Source: RPQJ01 sp963726665
GTDB taxonomy: Bacteria > Pseudomonadota > Gammaproteobacteria > Steroidobacterales > Steroidobacteraceae
Direction: 5' to 3'
NCBI GenBank assembly: GCA_963726665.1
Contig: CAVSDW010000024.1
Location: 1 to 64,000 of the forward strand
DNA length: 64,000 nt
Shown here: positions 24,785-34,230 of the stretch, piece by piece
Position numbering within the stretch: position 1 is the stretch's first letter
Layout of the letters: every line of letters starts with the position of its first letter
The notes under the pieces: model-generated
What the model saw: the letters and a program-made list of their open reading frames with translations, nothing else
Databases searched by the model: none
Told to the model about the DNA's origin: nothing
Made by a program: the position numbers and the translations under genes

Positions 24785-25394
24785 TCAGGTCTTCGCGTAC
24801 CAGGCCCGGACGCCGGCGTGGTCGCGCACCGCGTCGTGCACACCGATGAGCCTGGGGTAATCGGCAAAGATCGTCGCGGGAACGTGGTCGACCTTGCCGC
24901 CGCTGAACCAACGCACGGCCATGTGGATCTTGAGGTCCACGACGTGGATCTTCTCACCGCCGAAGAACGGTCCCGCAGTGATGTTTCTCTCCGCGGCCCG
25001 GGCCCAGGCGGGCAGGAACCCCGCGACCAGCGCCTCGCGCGCGGCCTTCTTCTCGGCGTCACCCATGCGGAGCGTGGGCCCGACCACCGCGCGCAGATCC
25101 TCCACGTGCTGCATCATTCCTTCGTGGCGGGCGGCCTCGAAGTCGTCGGCCGGGTGCAGTCCATGGCGACGTCCGATCAGCACCAGGATCGCGTTGGAGT
25201 GTGCGAGCGGCGGGCGTCCGGGCAGCTCCAGTACTGGCACGCTGCCGTAAGGCGTCTGTTCCTTCATGCGCCGGCCAGTCGGCAGGCTTGATGCGCACGT
25301 CCTCGAAGTCGACGCCCGCGAGATGCAGGGCGAGGCGACACTCTTCCCCGCGACTCACGGGGGCATCGAAGTAGATCAGCTTGGGTTTGCTCAT
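24785..25394 (-). CDS. Glutathione S-transferase family protein, frameshift near 25270
   Basis: The start MSKPKLIYFDAPVSRGEECR and HLAGVDFEDVRI give the thioredoxin-like half. A one-base shift after DWPA then restores MKEQTPYGSVPVLEL (cis-Pro loop), LAHSNAILVLIGR and a helical domain with KIHVVDLKIHM. This resembles sigma-class GSTs (GRGExxRxxL near the start). It is the first gene before the amidase and shares its strand. Confidence 0.82.
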
Positions 25395-25515
25395 GGTGCC
25401 AAAAGCATATCACCGCCGGAGGACGCATCGTCTCCCGGGGTCTCGGCCTGCCCACCCCCAGCGATGCGCCGCCGCGGCGGCGCAGGCCACGGCCACCACC
25501 TGCCCGATCACGACG

Positions 25516-26016
25516 CTAGCGGTCTTTCCGATTCCACCACTTCTCCGGATTCTTGTCGTCCCCGCCGGTATTGCGTGTTCGCCACGCCTCATGAATGTAG
25601 ACGACGGGTTCCTCGTAGCTGTGAACCGTGTGAATGGCGTCCAGGGCCTTCTTCAACACCTCGAGGTCGCGCGGCACGGAAAAGCTGACGTTGGTCGTCG
25701 GGTCTCGCCCTGCACTCGCTTGCTGGCCCGCCTTCGACCCCTCGAGCGGCCGGAACTGCTCAAGCCCCGGAGCATCGATGAACGCCACCTGGTCGTACTT
25801 GCCGTACTCGAGCTTGACGGCCTCGGCAACAGCGTGCAGGACCTTGTCGACCTCGGCGTTCGGCACGTGACACTCCACGTAATACGCGGGCTCGACACGA
25901 TACGTTGCGCCGACGATCTGCTCGGGCGATGCAGGCGGCTCTGACGCGTGTGCCGGGCCCACGCAGGTGCCGAGCAGTGCGAACGCAGTGACCACCCTCC
26001 GATTCCACATGTTCAT
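25516..26016 (-). CDS. Secreted Nif3/CutA-like (YqfO insert) domain protein
   Basis: The protein MNMWNRRVVTAFALLGTCVG has a signal peptide with cleavage after AHA. The mature part YYVECHVPNAEVDKVLHAVAEA, KYDQVAFIDAPGLEQFRPLEG and IHTVHSYEEPVVYIHE follows the ferredoxin-like domain inserted in Nif3/YqfO proteins (GxYDxCxFxxxGxxxFRPxEG, HPYEEP). It lacks the Nif3 metal-binding core. Periplasmic versions are unusual and the function is unknown. I chose the Met at 26016 for the best signal peptide. Confidence 0.75.
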   Translation of the reverse strand: MNMWNRRVVTAFALLGTCVGPAHASEPPASPEQIVGATYRVEPAYYVECHVPNAEVDKVLHAVAEAVKLEYGKYDQVAFIDAPGLEQFRPLEGSKAGQQASAGRDPTTNVSFSVPRDLEVLKKALDAIHTVHSYEEPVVYIHEAWRTRNTGGDDKNPEKWWNRKDR

Positions 26017-26203
26017 GATTTCCCCCGCAGCGTGTGTTCCAACGAACGATTCTTCAACCACCCCAGCATCCGCATCGGCAAGCCCTTCCGATCTCGAGCA
26101 GCGGAATGCCCCGGAATCCAGGCTTTACCAGAGACGCACCGCCGAGCGCACACAGGCGTCGGAGCGACGCCTCAGTCGCCGCGCCGGACCGGCACAACTG
26201 ACT

Positions 26204-27240
26204 TCAATTCTGCGTCGCGCGCCGAATCGGCTGGAACATCCGTCGATAAACCAGCGGCGTCAACCCGGTGCGTCGATTGAACAGCCGCCGGAAGAACGAT
26301 GCGTCCTGGTAGCCGACGTCAGCGCTGATCTGGTCCGCGGCGCGCTTCGACGACTCGAGCAGCCGCTTCGCTTCCTCGATACGCAGGTTCTGCAGGTAGT
26401 CCATCAGGGTGATTCCGGTCGCAGCCTTGAATCGGCGCTTCAAGGTGCGCTCGGCGAGTCCCGATTGGTCAACGACGCGCGCGACGGCGTGGCTCTCGCG
26501 GAAGTGCTTCGCGAGCCAGGCCTCGCAGTCGCGCACGGCGGAATCCGCATGCCGCTCGGGCCTGACCAGCGGTCGATAGGGTAACTGCCCTTCTTCGTGT
26601 GTCTTCAGCAGGTACACCTTGGCTATGCGCAGCGCCTCGGCACGGCCGACATGCCTTGAAACGATGTGCAAGGCCAGGTCCTGCCAGGACGTGGCGCCAC
26701 CCGCCGTGACGAGTCGCCCCGTTGCGTCGGCGAAGCACAGGTTTGCTTCAGGTCGAAATCGGATCTGCGGGTAGCGGCGCTCGAACAACTGCTGGTATCC
26801 CCAATGCGATGTCGCTTCGCGGCCGTCGAGCAGCCCGGTTTCCGCAAGCAGCAGCGCGCCCGAACACACCGAATAGACATACGCACCCTGCTCGTAGCGC
26901 TCGCGGATCCACGCCGCCACGCTTGCGTAGCGGCCACCCAGGTGCTCATCCGGTCCGAGCCACAGTTCCGGGATCACGATGATGTCCGCGGGCGGGCGGG
27001 CCCGGATCGACACGGCTGGCGAGACCGGGATGCCATGACCGCACCGGAACCCACGTGTGCTCAGCGCGGCAATCTGCACGTGAAGTGGCTGCGACTGCGC
27101 CCGTCCTCTCGAAGCAGCATCTGCCAGATGCTCCCCGTCGACGTCAGCACGTCGACCAGGCCGTATAGAGCGGATCCCGCAGTCTGCGGAAGCGCCAGCA
27201 CCAGTGTTTCGAGCGGCGGTTTCGGCCTGGCTGCGCCCAT
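26204..27240 (-). CDS. GlxA-type transcriptional regulator (DJ-1/PfpI domain plus AraC HTH), frameshift near 27085
   Basis: The start MGAARPKPPLETLVLALPQT leads to SIWQMLLREDGRS. A one-base shift then gives PLHVQIAALSTRGF and the DJ-1-like core ADIIVIPELW and VYSVCSGALLLAETGLLDGR with the nucleophile-elbow Cys. The C-terminal AraC domain shows LAERTLKRRFKAATGITLMDY and DVGYQDASFFRRLFNRRTGL. GlxA regulators sense small molecules through the N-terminal domain. It is divergent from the OsmC gene, which is a likely target. Confidence 0.88.
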
Positions 27241-27352
27241 GTGCAAAGGATGGCACGAACGAACCGAAATTGGCAAGAACGCAGCTTACGTGAGACGACC
27301 CCGATTCCCTATCGTGGCGCCGTGTTCAACCACGCAGTCCAGGAGAACTCAC

Positions 27353-27940
27353 ATGACCGCGAAGACAGTCCCTCAGCCATCAGCGACCGTCGTCAATGGA
27401 TTCGACACTCAGGCGATCGGGCAGATCGTCGGCGCACTGTCGAACGACAGGTCGCTGGCGAAGTTCCAGTTCCGGGCCAGCAACCAGTGGATCGGCGCCG
27501 GGGAGAACCACTCGTCCATCCAGGGGTTCTTTGGCGCCGGCGCGGAGGATCGATCGCGTCGCCAGCCGTTCAAGGTCGTAAATGGCGAGCCGCCGCTGCT
27601 GCTCGGCAACAATGAAGGCCCGAATCCCGGGGAGTACCTGCTGCATGCCCTGGCCGGATGCGTCACCACGACGACCGTGCTGCATGCCGCAGCCCGCGGC
27701 ATCCACGTCAAATCGATCTCCACCGAGCTCAGCGGGGACATCGACCTGCAGGGCTTGCTCGATCTGGATCCGTCGGTCGCGCCGGGTTACCAGCAGATCA
27801 CCATGAAGATGGACATCGAAGCCGATTGCGCCGACGAAACGCTCGATGAACTCCTGGAGTTCGTCTACGGCCATTCGCCGGTGTGCGACACCCTGCGCCG
27901 GCCGGTGCCGGTGACAATCGAGCGGGTGCGACGACGTTGA
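27353..27940 (+). CDS. OsmC-like protein
   Basis: The 195-residue protein has the OsmC fold pattern: GENHSSIQGFFGAG with the conserved Arg/Glu region, GEYLLHALAGCVTTTTVLHA with the reactive Cys, and YGHSPVCDTLRRPVPV with the second Cys (ChSPVxDT). OsmC/Ohr-like proteins reduce organic hydroperoxides or bind thiols. The start follows an AGGAG site. The 112-bp gap to the divergent GlxA-type regulator suggests control by that regulator. Confidence 0.9.
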   Translation: MTAKTVPQPSATVVNGFDTQAIGQIVGALSNDRSLAKFQFRASNQWIGAGENHSSIQGFFGAGAEDRSRRQPFKVVNGEPPLLLGNNEGPNPGEYLLHALAGCVTTTTVLHAAARGIHVKSISTELSGDIDLQGLLDLDPSVAPGYQQITMKMDIEADCADETLDELLEFVYGHSPVCDTLRRPVPVTIERVRRR

Positions 27941-27947
27941 AGAGTCC

Positions 27948-27976
27948 GGGCCACCGGTCGCCAGGACCGGTGGCCC
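27948..27976 (+). terminator. Rho-independent-type hairpin after the OsmC gene
   Basis: A perfect 12-bp stem (gggccaccggtc and its complement) with a 5-base loop lies 8 bp after the stop codon. No strong T run follows, so it may act as a weak or bidirectional terminator. Confidence 0.6.
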
Positions 27977-28037
27977 AGCCCGCACACCGTGCATCGCCGT
28001 ACCTTGCCCGGCTCCTCGTGGCCGGCCCCAAGTCCCG

Positions 28038-28517
28038 TCACGCGCGCTGGTGGCGAACGACGTTGAACCCTTCTTGTTCCGACGGTGCCTGGAAGTACGC
28101 CGTGATCGCCTCGAACTCGGCATCCGTGGTCCAGGCCGAGCCGGCCGGCTGCGCGGCGCTTCGCTCTCGCAACTGGCGCTTGCAGAGCTCATCCGGTGCA
28201 TCGATGAAATGCAGTTCGTGCCCGACGTGCGCAGCGTCGATCAGCTCCCGAAACCATTGTCGTTGCGTCCGCGTGTTCCCCGGAAAGTCGAGCACGACGG
28301 AGACGCCCTGGCTCAGCAGTGCGCGGATGTGCGGTGACAGCGCCTGTCTCACCCTGGTCGAGTACTCGACGAAGTCCGGGATGCTCTGGACCTGGCCCGG
28401 ATACAGCGCCTCGAGGAAATCGTCGAGCACCAGCAGCACGGCCCACTTCGTCCTCGCCAGCTCCTGCGCATACGTCGACTTCCCGGCGGCCATCTTTCCG
28501 CACAGCAAGTAAAGCAT
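28038..28517 (-). CDS. P-loop kinase-like protein (AAA_33/zeta-toxin-like)
   Basis: From MLYLLCGKMAAGKSTYAQEL the protein has Walker A GKMAAGKST, then VLLVLDDFLEALYP with the DD, GVSVVLDFPGNTRTQRQWF, and ELHFIDAPDELCKRQLRER with lid arginines. This is the small-molecule kinase or predicted zeta-like ATPase type. An upstream GTG at 28553 would add 12 residues. The substrate is unknown. The membrane protein gene begins the same unit upstream. Confidence 0.85.
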   Translation of the reverse strand: MLYLLCGKMAAGKSTYAQELARTKWAVLLVLDDFLEALYPGQVQSIPDFVEYSTRVRQALSPHIRALLSQGVSVVLDFPGNTRTQRQWFRELIDAAHVGHELHFIDAPDELCKRQLRERSAAQPAGSAWTTDAEFEAITAYFQAPSEQEGFNVVRHQRA

Positions 28518-28572
28518 CGCCCGGTCGTCTGTCCGGCGTCGCGCGTCACTCACTCCGCGCACCTCGCTCCGA

Positions 28573-29082
28573 TCAGGCCACCGTGCTGGCGTCCCGCGCC
28601 AGCACCACGCGCGCAAGCAGATATGCGGCTTCAACGAGGTTCAGCACCAGCGCGGTGACGTAAAACGCCGCGTCTAGCGCCGGAATCACGCTCAACAACG
28701 CGAGCACCAGCGACACCTGGAGCGGCAGTTCGAGAACAAGCCAGAACAGAGTCTGCTGCACCGGGTGTTCCCGCGTATCTGTGCGAATCCAGTCGCGGCC
28801 TTCAGGATGGCGCAATTGAACGACAATTCCCACCCAAGCGGCGAGCAGGAAGCCGGCGCTCGCCCAGCCCCATAGGGCGCGATCCAGGACACCAAAACGC
28901 GCGAGTCCAACGGGCAACAATGCCGCGGTGAGTACCACGAGCCCGGTCAGGACGACTGCGCGAAGCTCAACACGCGCAGCCAGCGACTGATCTTTCGCCG
29001 CGCTGATCAGCGCACCGAAACCAACGAACACGCCTGCGATTTCCGCGATCGACAGGAACAGGTGGAGATCGTCGTGACCCAC
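28573..29082 (-). CDS. Small integral membrane protein, 169 aa
   Basis: Hydrophobic segments at about residues 12-30, 43-62, 72-90, 112-130 and 136-158 predict four to five membrane helices. An early conserved-looking segment reads IAEIAGVFVGFGALIS. No family is recognised. It is on the same strand as the kinase gene, 55 bp upstream of it. Confidence 0.75.
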   Translation of the reverse strand: MGHDDLHLFLSIAEIAGVFVGFGALISAAKDQSLAARVELRAVVLTGLVVLTAALLPVGLARFGVLDRALWGWASAGFLLAAWVGIVVQLRHPEGRDWIRTDTREHPVQQTLFWLVLELPLQVSLVLALLSVIPALDAAFYVTALVLNLVEAAYLLARVVLARDASTVA

Positions 29083-29358
29083 TGCTGCCGTCCTCCAGGC
29101 CCGGCCATCGTCTGCGGCCGTTGGCGCCGACTAAATCACTCTTCGATCGCCCGGTCAAATTGTCGCCAGCACTCCCTGACCACCCGAACACATCGAGCCG
29201 AGTAGAGGATGCGGCCCGACCCTCACACCAGCCCTTCCCGGTAACCCACGTCGATCCGCTGGCCAAACTCAACGCCCATTTCCTTGAAGTGAGCCACCTG
29301 GGTCATGGAGTGCTACCCGGCCCCCAGGTATCGCGCCACCGCAGACGTCCAGACACGC

Positions 29359-29384
29359 AGACGCCCGCGTTGCTGCGGGCGTCT
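29359..29384 (-). terminator. Terminator-like hairpin downstream of the secreted-protein gene at 29413
   Basis: A perfect 10-bp stem (agacgcccgc and complement) with a 6-base loop lies 29 bp beyond the stop of the minus-strand gene. The rest of the 330-bp gap between 29083 and 29412 shows nothing coding that I can support. Confidence 0.6.
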
Positions 29385-29412
29385 ACGGACCTCCTCTCGC
29401 TGTGATCCGGAG

Positions 29413-30076
29413 CTAACGAACGATCACGGTGTACTCGACCGAGAACTGAAAATCTCCACCGAAGAGCGCCTGTACAGGGGCTCCCGTTGCGAGAGCACTG
29501 ATCTCGACGATATGGTGGCCCTTCGTCAGGGGGGTCAGGACCGCGCCGACAGTGATGTACCCGTTCGCCCCGTCCGGCAGTGGCGACGCAAAGTTCGCGC
29601 CCATCACGTAACCAGGCCCCAGCGGCGTGACCTGCCCGTCGACGGTGATGTTCGTGTACACGACACCGAACTCCTGCTGGGAATACCAGTAATTCAGGAG
29701 CGCCGCCCGATCCGTGAGGTCCACGGGGAAGTTGCCGATGACCGGGGGTGAGTTGTCGTTATAGAGGACCGGCACGTACAGCATCGTGCCCGGACGGACA
29801 TAGAAAGGCGGATTGTCACCCCTCCAGACGAGCATCTGGAACGGTATCTTCGGCGGGGCACCCGAATGGTCCGTCACGTTGTATGCGGCCGTCGCCTTGG
29901 CGAGCTTCAATGAGTGAATAGCCCTTGGGCTGGGCCGCGGCGGGCAAGACGCTACCCCCGCCCATGGGCGCGGCAACCGACTTCCTGGCAGTGTCCGGAA
30001 CCCCGGCACCCGCGGTGTACGACGTCGTGACGCCGAGCACCGCAATGGCGAACAACGCAAAAAGCAACTTCCTCAT
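29413..30076 (-). CDS. Secreted protein of unknown function, frameshift near 29900
   Basis: The start MRKLLFALFAIAVLGVTTSY is a signal peptide. The mature part runs to AAAQPKGYS, where a one-base shift restores LAKATAAYNVTDHSG and the C-terminal beta-rich domain with PFYVRPGTMLYVPVLYNDN, VVYTNITVDGQVTPLGPGY and FQFSVEYTVIVR. The total is about 220 residues. The folded part looks like an extracellular beta-sandwich. Its 5' leader is a dispersed structured repeat also found at 40.7 kb. Confidence 0.7.
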
Positions 30077-30258
30077 GACTCCCTCCTCGCAACCATCCTG
30101 GTTGCGTTCAGTGATCCGGCGACCCACGGTGTCCTTCGTGGTCTTTCGCGGAGGGCAACCGGCAGAGCGCCGGTGATGCTGGTTATTTTCGCCCGTTTAC
30201 GACCTCTCACAATTCGCAGAAATCGCTAGGCGTGCGTGGACTGAGTCCACGACTCACT
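30074..30258 (-). repeat. Dispersed structured leader repeat, copy A
   Basis: Read on the minus strand, about 180 bases upstream of a secreted-protein gene match 40670-40852. Elements in order are a perfect 8-bp hairpin cgtggact/agtccacg, a ccggc...gccgg hairpin, the conserved line ttgccctccgcgaa, a ccacg...cgtgg hairpin, and cgcaaccaggatggttgcg directly before the GGAGGG ribosome-binding site. This looks like a structured 5' leader RNA. Confidence 0.65.
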
Positions 30259-30582
30259 CGTAATTGGCTGCGGTGACGACTCGCATGGTCCGGGACTGCA
30301 TGGTGCGGTCGAGAAGCCGCGGATTTCGGCCGATTCACACCGTTTACGGCACTAATCTGTTTCCCGCTTGTCCTACTACGACAAGCGCGTCTCGTGTTAC
30401 GAGGCCTCACCTAACCCACTGAACAGGAATGGGCTTCTTGAATTGAAGCCCGACAGGCCTGACATCTGCGACCGCGATTGGCCGGCATCCGGTATAAAGA
30501 GTTCCCGGCGCTCGACCGGGACCTGAAGGTCCGGCGCCGACCGCCACCTCACCAACCATCGACTGTGCTCTACGGAGAAGGA
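30259..30582. other. 324-bp intergenic region upstream of the gene at 30583
   Basis: This gap lies between the divergent leaders of two secreted-protein genes. It contains the end of repeat A and probably the promoter of 30583. No other gene is supported. Confidence 0.35.
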
Positions 30583-31422
30583 ATGCCTGGAACCCCGACA
30601 CCATTGAGAGCGCTGCTGTGGATCGCGGCGAGCATTGCGTTTGCCGGCCCGGCGGCGGCCTTTGCGCCCGCCCCGGACTGCCAGTCCGCCGGCGCGGGCA
30701 TCCCGCAGTCGGTGGCGGGCGGCATCAGCGGACGCGAGTTTGCGCGGCGGGTCGCGGGCCTCGAGGGAGCTGCGCGGGATGCGGAAATTCGCACGGAACT
30801 GTTTGCCGGCCATCTGCCGCAGAGCCTGCGTCACCTGGCACCCGTGACCCTGAGCGGACGCTCCGCCGCGGGCGTGCCGGTCGACATCACCTTCTGCGTC
30901 ATGCCCGATTACCTGGCAGTCGGCTCCGACGAGGATTCGCTGCTGGTGCCCATGGGCCTGCCGACCGCGCTGCAGGTGGCCGCAGGCTACGGCTTCGTGC
31001 TGCCGACACCTCGCATGGTTGACGCCATCTACGAGGCGGCCACGGTGAAGCTTGCGCCCGCGCCCCTCCCGGCCGGTGACCGCATGCGAACGACGGACTA
31101 CGTCGTCCGGCACAACCTCATGATTGCCGAGCAGCGCGCGGCGCGGCACGCATCGCCGGGCGCATTGACCGCCGGCGACAAGAAGGACCTGGTGCTCACG
31201 GACCGGCTGCTGCGCGCGCCCGGCCACGTCGCCATCTACGGGTGGCACCGCGGGTCGCACGACCCGATCCAGCCGCTCAGCACCGTGCATGGCGCCGGCT
31301 ATGCCGACTACAGCCATGGCGTGCGGCTCGTGAGCCGCACGGTCTATGTGAACGGCGCGAGCCGCTCGTTCGACGCCGTGCTCGCCGACCCCGAGCTGTC
31401 CGGCCTCCTCGTCAGACAATGA
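30583..31422 (+). CDS. Secreted or periplasmic protein of unknown function, 280 aa
   Basis: After a GAAGGA site, MPGTPTPLRALLWIAASIAFAGP forms a signal peptide (the cleavage site is likely AAAFA). The mature protein contains SGREFARRVAGLEG, HLAPVTLSGRSAAG, ITFCVMPDYLAVGSDED, PTALQVAAGYGFVLPTPRM and HGVRLVSRTVYVNG. This resembles a large family of extracellular hypothetical proteins in which HGVR near the end is conserved. I recognise no named domain. Confidence 0.75.
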   Translation: MPGTPTPLRALLWIAASIAFAGPAAAFAPAPDCQSAGAGIPQSVAGGISGREFARRVAGLEGAARDAEIRTELFAGHLPQSLRHLAPVTLSGRSAAGVPVDITFCVMPDYLAVGSDEDSLLVPMGLPTALQVAAGYGFVLPTPRMVDAIYEAATVKLAPAPLPAGDRMRTTDYVVRHNLMIAEQRAARHASPGALTAGDKKDLVLTDRLLRAPGHVAIYGWHRGSHDPIQPLSTVHGAGYADYSHGVRLVSRTVYVNGASRSFDAVLADPELSGLLVRQ

Positions 31423-31443
31423 AAGACCCGTCGACTTCGATGC

Positions 31444-32457
31444 TCAGGGTCTCGTGAGCGTCTTGCAGCAGCGAAAGCCCAGGTGATAGTTCGCGTGGCT
31501 GTGCGGGTCCATGACCCGGCTGCCATGCCAGTACGGCGCCCGCCAGCGACACCAGTCCTCGTGCGCGCGGTACGTGTCGAAGATGAACCAGCTGCCCTTC
31601 ATCTCCGTGTAGCCGAGCGTCGTGCTGCCCAGGCTCGACATCTGCGAAGGATCGAGCGGCAGGTTCATGTGCTCGGCCGCATTGCCGTTCAGGTCGTACA
31701 CGCCGAGCGGGCTGTGGCAGTCGGGGAAACTTCCGTCGGGATAGGTGTTTGAACCGCACTGGTTCCAGCCGCCGCCCTGGCAGCCGGGCGTCTTCGAGCT
31801 GCCCGCCGCGCACACGCCGCGCTGGTACTCCGGTCCGTAGCTCCAGCGCTTGCTCGAAGCGTCGGCGCGGTTGTGCGCCCCGCGCATGCGCTCGACGGCG
31901 ACGTTCGGGCTCACGCCGGCGGCAAGATCGAACCGGTAGTCCGGCGGCTCGAGGCGACCCTGGCATGCGCCTTCCCATTCGTGCGCGTCGCACAGGCGCT
32001 TGCCCTCCGCCGCGCAGAGTTCGGCCGCCTCGCGCGCCTTGACCCACACGACCGGGTACTCGCAGGGAATGTCGGGGAATTCGAACTGGTCGATGCACGC
32101 TTGCGCCTGCTCCGCCGTTGCGTGCGCCGGGTCGTACAGCGGCGCCATGTACTTGCCGCCGCAGATCCGCTCGAACTGCGGGTTCGCGTAGTCGATGCGC
32201 CTGCGCTCGAGGTTCTCGCGGCACTGCGTCGGCGTCATCGGGTGCTGCACGATCGCCGGATTGCCCTGGCCCATCGCGAAGGAGCCGGCAAAAATCGCCC
32301 GGATGCGGCTCATCTGCTCGGTGCTCAGGCCGTGAACGGCCTGCATTTCCTGCAGCAGCGCCTCGCGCCGATCTGCGGGGCGGTCCTCTGCGAGGCAGGT
32401 GGCACCCGCGATCGCGAGGCAGGCCACCCACGGGAACAGCGTGGTCCGGCGCGTCAT
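31444..32457 (-). CDS. Secreted SUMF1/formylglycine-generating-enzyme-like protein
   Basis: A signal peptide (MTRRTTLFPWVACLAIAGAT) precedes a C-type-lectin-like sulfatase-modifying-factor domain. It shows YPVVWVKAREAAELCAAEGKRLCDAHEWEGAC, the typical FGE core with GxRLPTExEWE replaced by KRLCDAHEWE, then GVYDLNGNAAEHMNL and NYHLGFRCCKTL. It has many cysteines. Family members act as oxidases, binding proteins or variable-protein scaffolds. Catalytic copper cysteines cannot be assigned by eye. Its ATG overlaps the preceding stop as ATGA, so it is coupled to that gene. Confidence 0.85.
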   Translation of the reverse strand: MTRRTTLFPWVACLAIAGATCLAEDRPADRREALLQEMQAVHGLSTEQMSRIRAIFAGSFAMGQGNPAIVQHPMTPTQCRENLERRRIDYANPQFERICGGKYMAPLYDPAHATAEQAQACIDQFEFPDIPCEYPVVWVKAREAAELCAAEGKRLCDAHEWEGACQGRLEPPDYRFDLAAGVSPNVAVERMRGAHNRADASSKRWSYGPEYQRGVCAAGSSKTPGCQGGGWNQCGSNTYPDGSFPDCHSPLGVYDLNGNAAEHMNLPLDPSQMSSLGSTTLGYTEMKGSWFIFDTYRAHEDWCRWRAPYWHGSRVMDPHSHANYHLGFRCCKTLTRP

Positions 32458-34230
32458 TGGTTCGTTCGCCTGGTGAGGTAGAAGAAGTCCCGATCGTCCG
32501 GGAAGCCCAGGAATCGCGGCGCGAGTTCGCCGCGCGCGCTGCGGTCGAGCACGCTCATGCCGTCGATGAGATGCTCGACCGTCCGCTGCTTCTGCCGGGA
32601 CACGTAGACGGCGAGATACGTGTGCTCCAGGGCGTTCATGTCCATGTGCATCGCGTAGCGGCAGCGATAGGCCTGGAACACGCGCGCCATGGCCGACGGG
32701 GTCGCCGCGGAAAAGTAGCCGTAGATGAGAAAGCGCCGCGTGCCCGTCTCCTGCAGGCAGACCCCGGCGCGGAGCGTGCGCAGGTCCTCGGTCGCCGAGC
32801 CCGACCAGTTGCCCTCGCCCCAGCGGTTGACGAGCGGGCCGGGCACGCCGGTACCGCTGCGTGCGTCGTACTCCACCAGCGGCACGCCGTTCTGTCGCGC
32901 GTCGCGGATGTTCGCCATGCTGCCGCTGTCGCCCTGGGTCCACGTACCCACCTGCACCTCGCCCGACACCGTCGTGAACACGGTTGCGAGGCCCGGTTGC
33001 AGCTTGCTGAACACCACGCCCTGCTCGACGAAGCCGTAGTGGCTGCCGTGGTTCTGCCGCGCCAGCGCACCATAGCGAAATGCGCCGTGCTCGCGCTTGA
33101 AGCCGCCGGTGAATGCCGCCACGGTACGCGTCGTATCTTCCGGGCTCACCATGCCAGTGATGGCGAGCGGCGCCGCGCGGCCGATGCCATCCGGTCCCGG
33201 CAGCGCGGGATCAATCGACTCCGGCGGCGGGCGCAGCGACCAGCCGAGACGCGGGTGCTCGGTGCCGAGCGAAAAGTGCAGGTCGAACTTGCCGAGATCG
33301 AAGGCCACCAGGTAGACGAGCGCCTTCGACTCCGTCGGGTCGAGTCGATTGACACTGCGCTCATGCCCGTCCTGCAGGCCACGGGCGATGACCCCGGGCA
33401 TGACGACGCTCAGGTAGACATCCGGCAGGCTGCGCAGCCCGTACCACTGGCCGAGCAGCAATGCCCGATCGGCAGAGTCGACGTCGAGCCCCAGGTCCGA
33501 GGGGATGACTGCACGATCCACGCTGGCCGGGTCGATGATCGCACTCGACGGCGCGGACGCCGGCGCGGTCCCGGTGCGGGTCATCACCCGGGGCTCCCCT
33601 TGCTCCAGGAACGCGTCGCGATAGAGCTCCTTCTTGACCAGCGTGACGATCTTTTCACCTCCCCAGACGCTGTCGCGCAGAAAGTCCGTGACCTTCTCCA
33701 ATGAGCTGGCCCGGCCGACGGTCTGGTTGCGGACGTAGAGGCGCCCATCGCAGATCGGCGCGTACGGGAGCCCCGATGCGCGCGCCAGGCCGAGCGCGCC
33801 CGGCCGACCCGTCCGCGCCGGCGAGCGGCAGCGTGCAAGGGGGCGATCGGTCGCCGAAATCGATCTCCACGAATCCCCGCGGCCCCGCGCGCAATGCAAG
33901 CGCGCGCTCTGTACGCGCGTTCTCCAGGTGATAGACCTCCCGTGGCCGGGTCGCGCCCCAATCCAGGGCCAGCAGGAACCACGCGTTGACGTGCGGATTG
34001 AGGTTGGTCAGCGTCGCGTCGCCCGCGACGTTGTCCGCGCGCTGGACCGGCACGCGCATCTCGGTCCGGAACGCCTGCAGGTCAACGATCGTCATCGGTG
34101 CCGGCGGCGGTCGTGTCGCTTGCTCGCCCGGCGCGGCAGCGGCCGTGCCGGCGACGGTGGCGAGCAGCAGGACGTGCGTCAGCACGACCCAGGCGAGGCG
34201 AGTCACGGGATGATTCACACCGCGAGCCAT
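32454..34230 (-). CDS. Secreted protein with possible phosphodiester-glycosidase-like domain, frameshift near 33810
   Basis: The signal peptide starts MARGVNHPVTRLAWVVLTHV. A frame change near 33810 joins GFVEIDFGDRSPPC to GLARASGLPYAPICDGRLYV and the long C-terminal part. There VAAFTGGFKREHGAF, GSHYGFVEQGVV, GDSGSMANIRDARQNG and YAMHMDMNALEHTYL recall the NAGPA/phosphodiester glycosidase layout, but the similarity is weak. The length is about 590 residues. It starts inside the end of the UbiA gene and is coupled to the SUMF1-like gene, so it belongs to their pathway. Confidence 0.6.
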
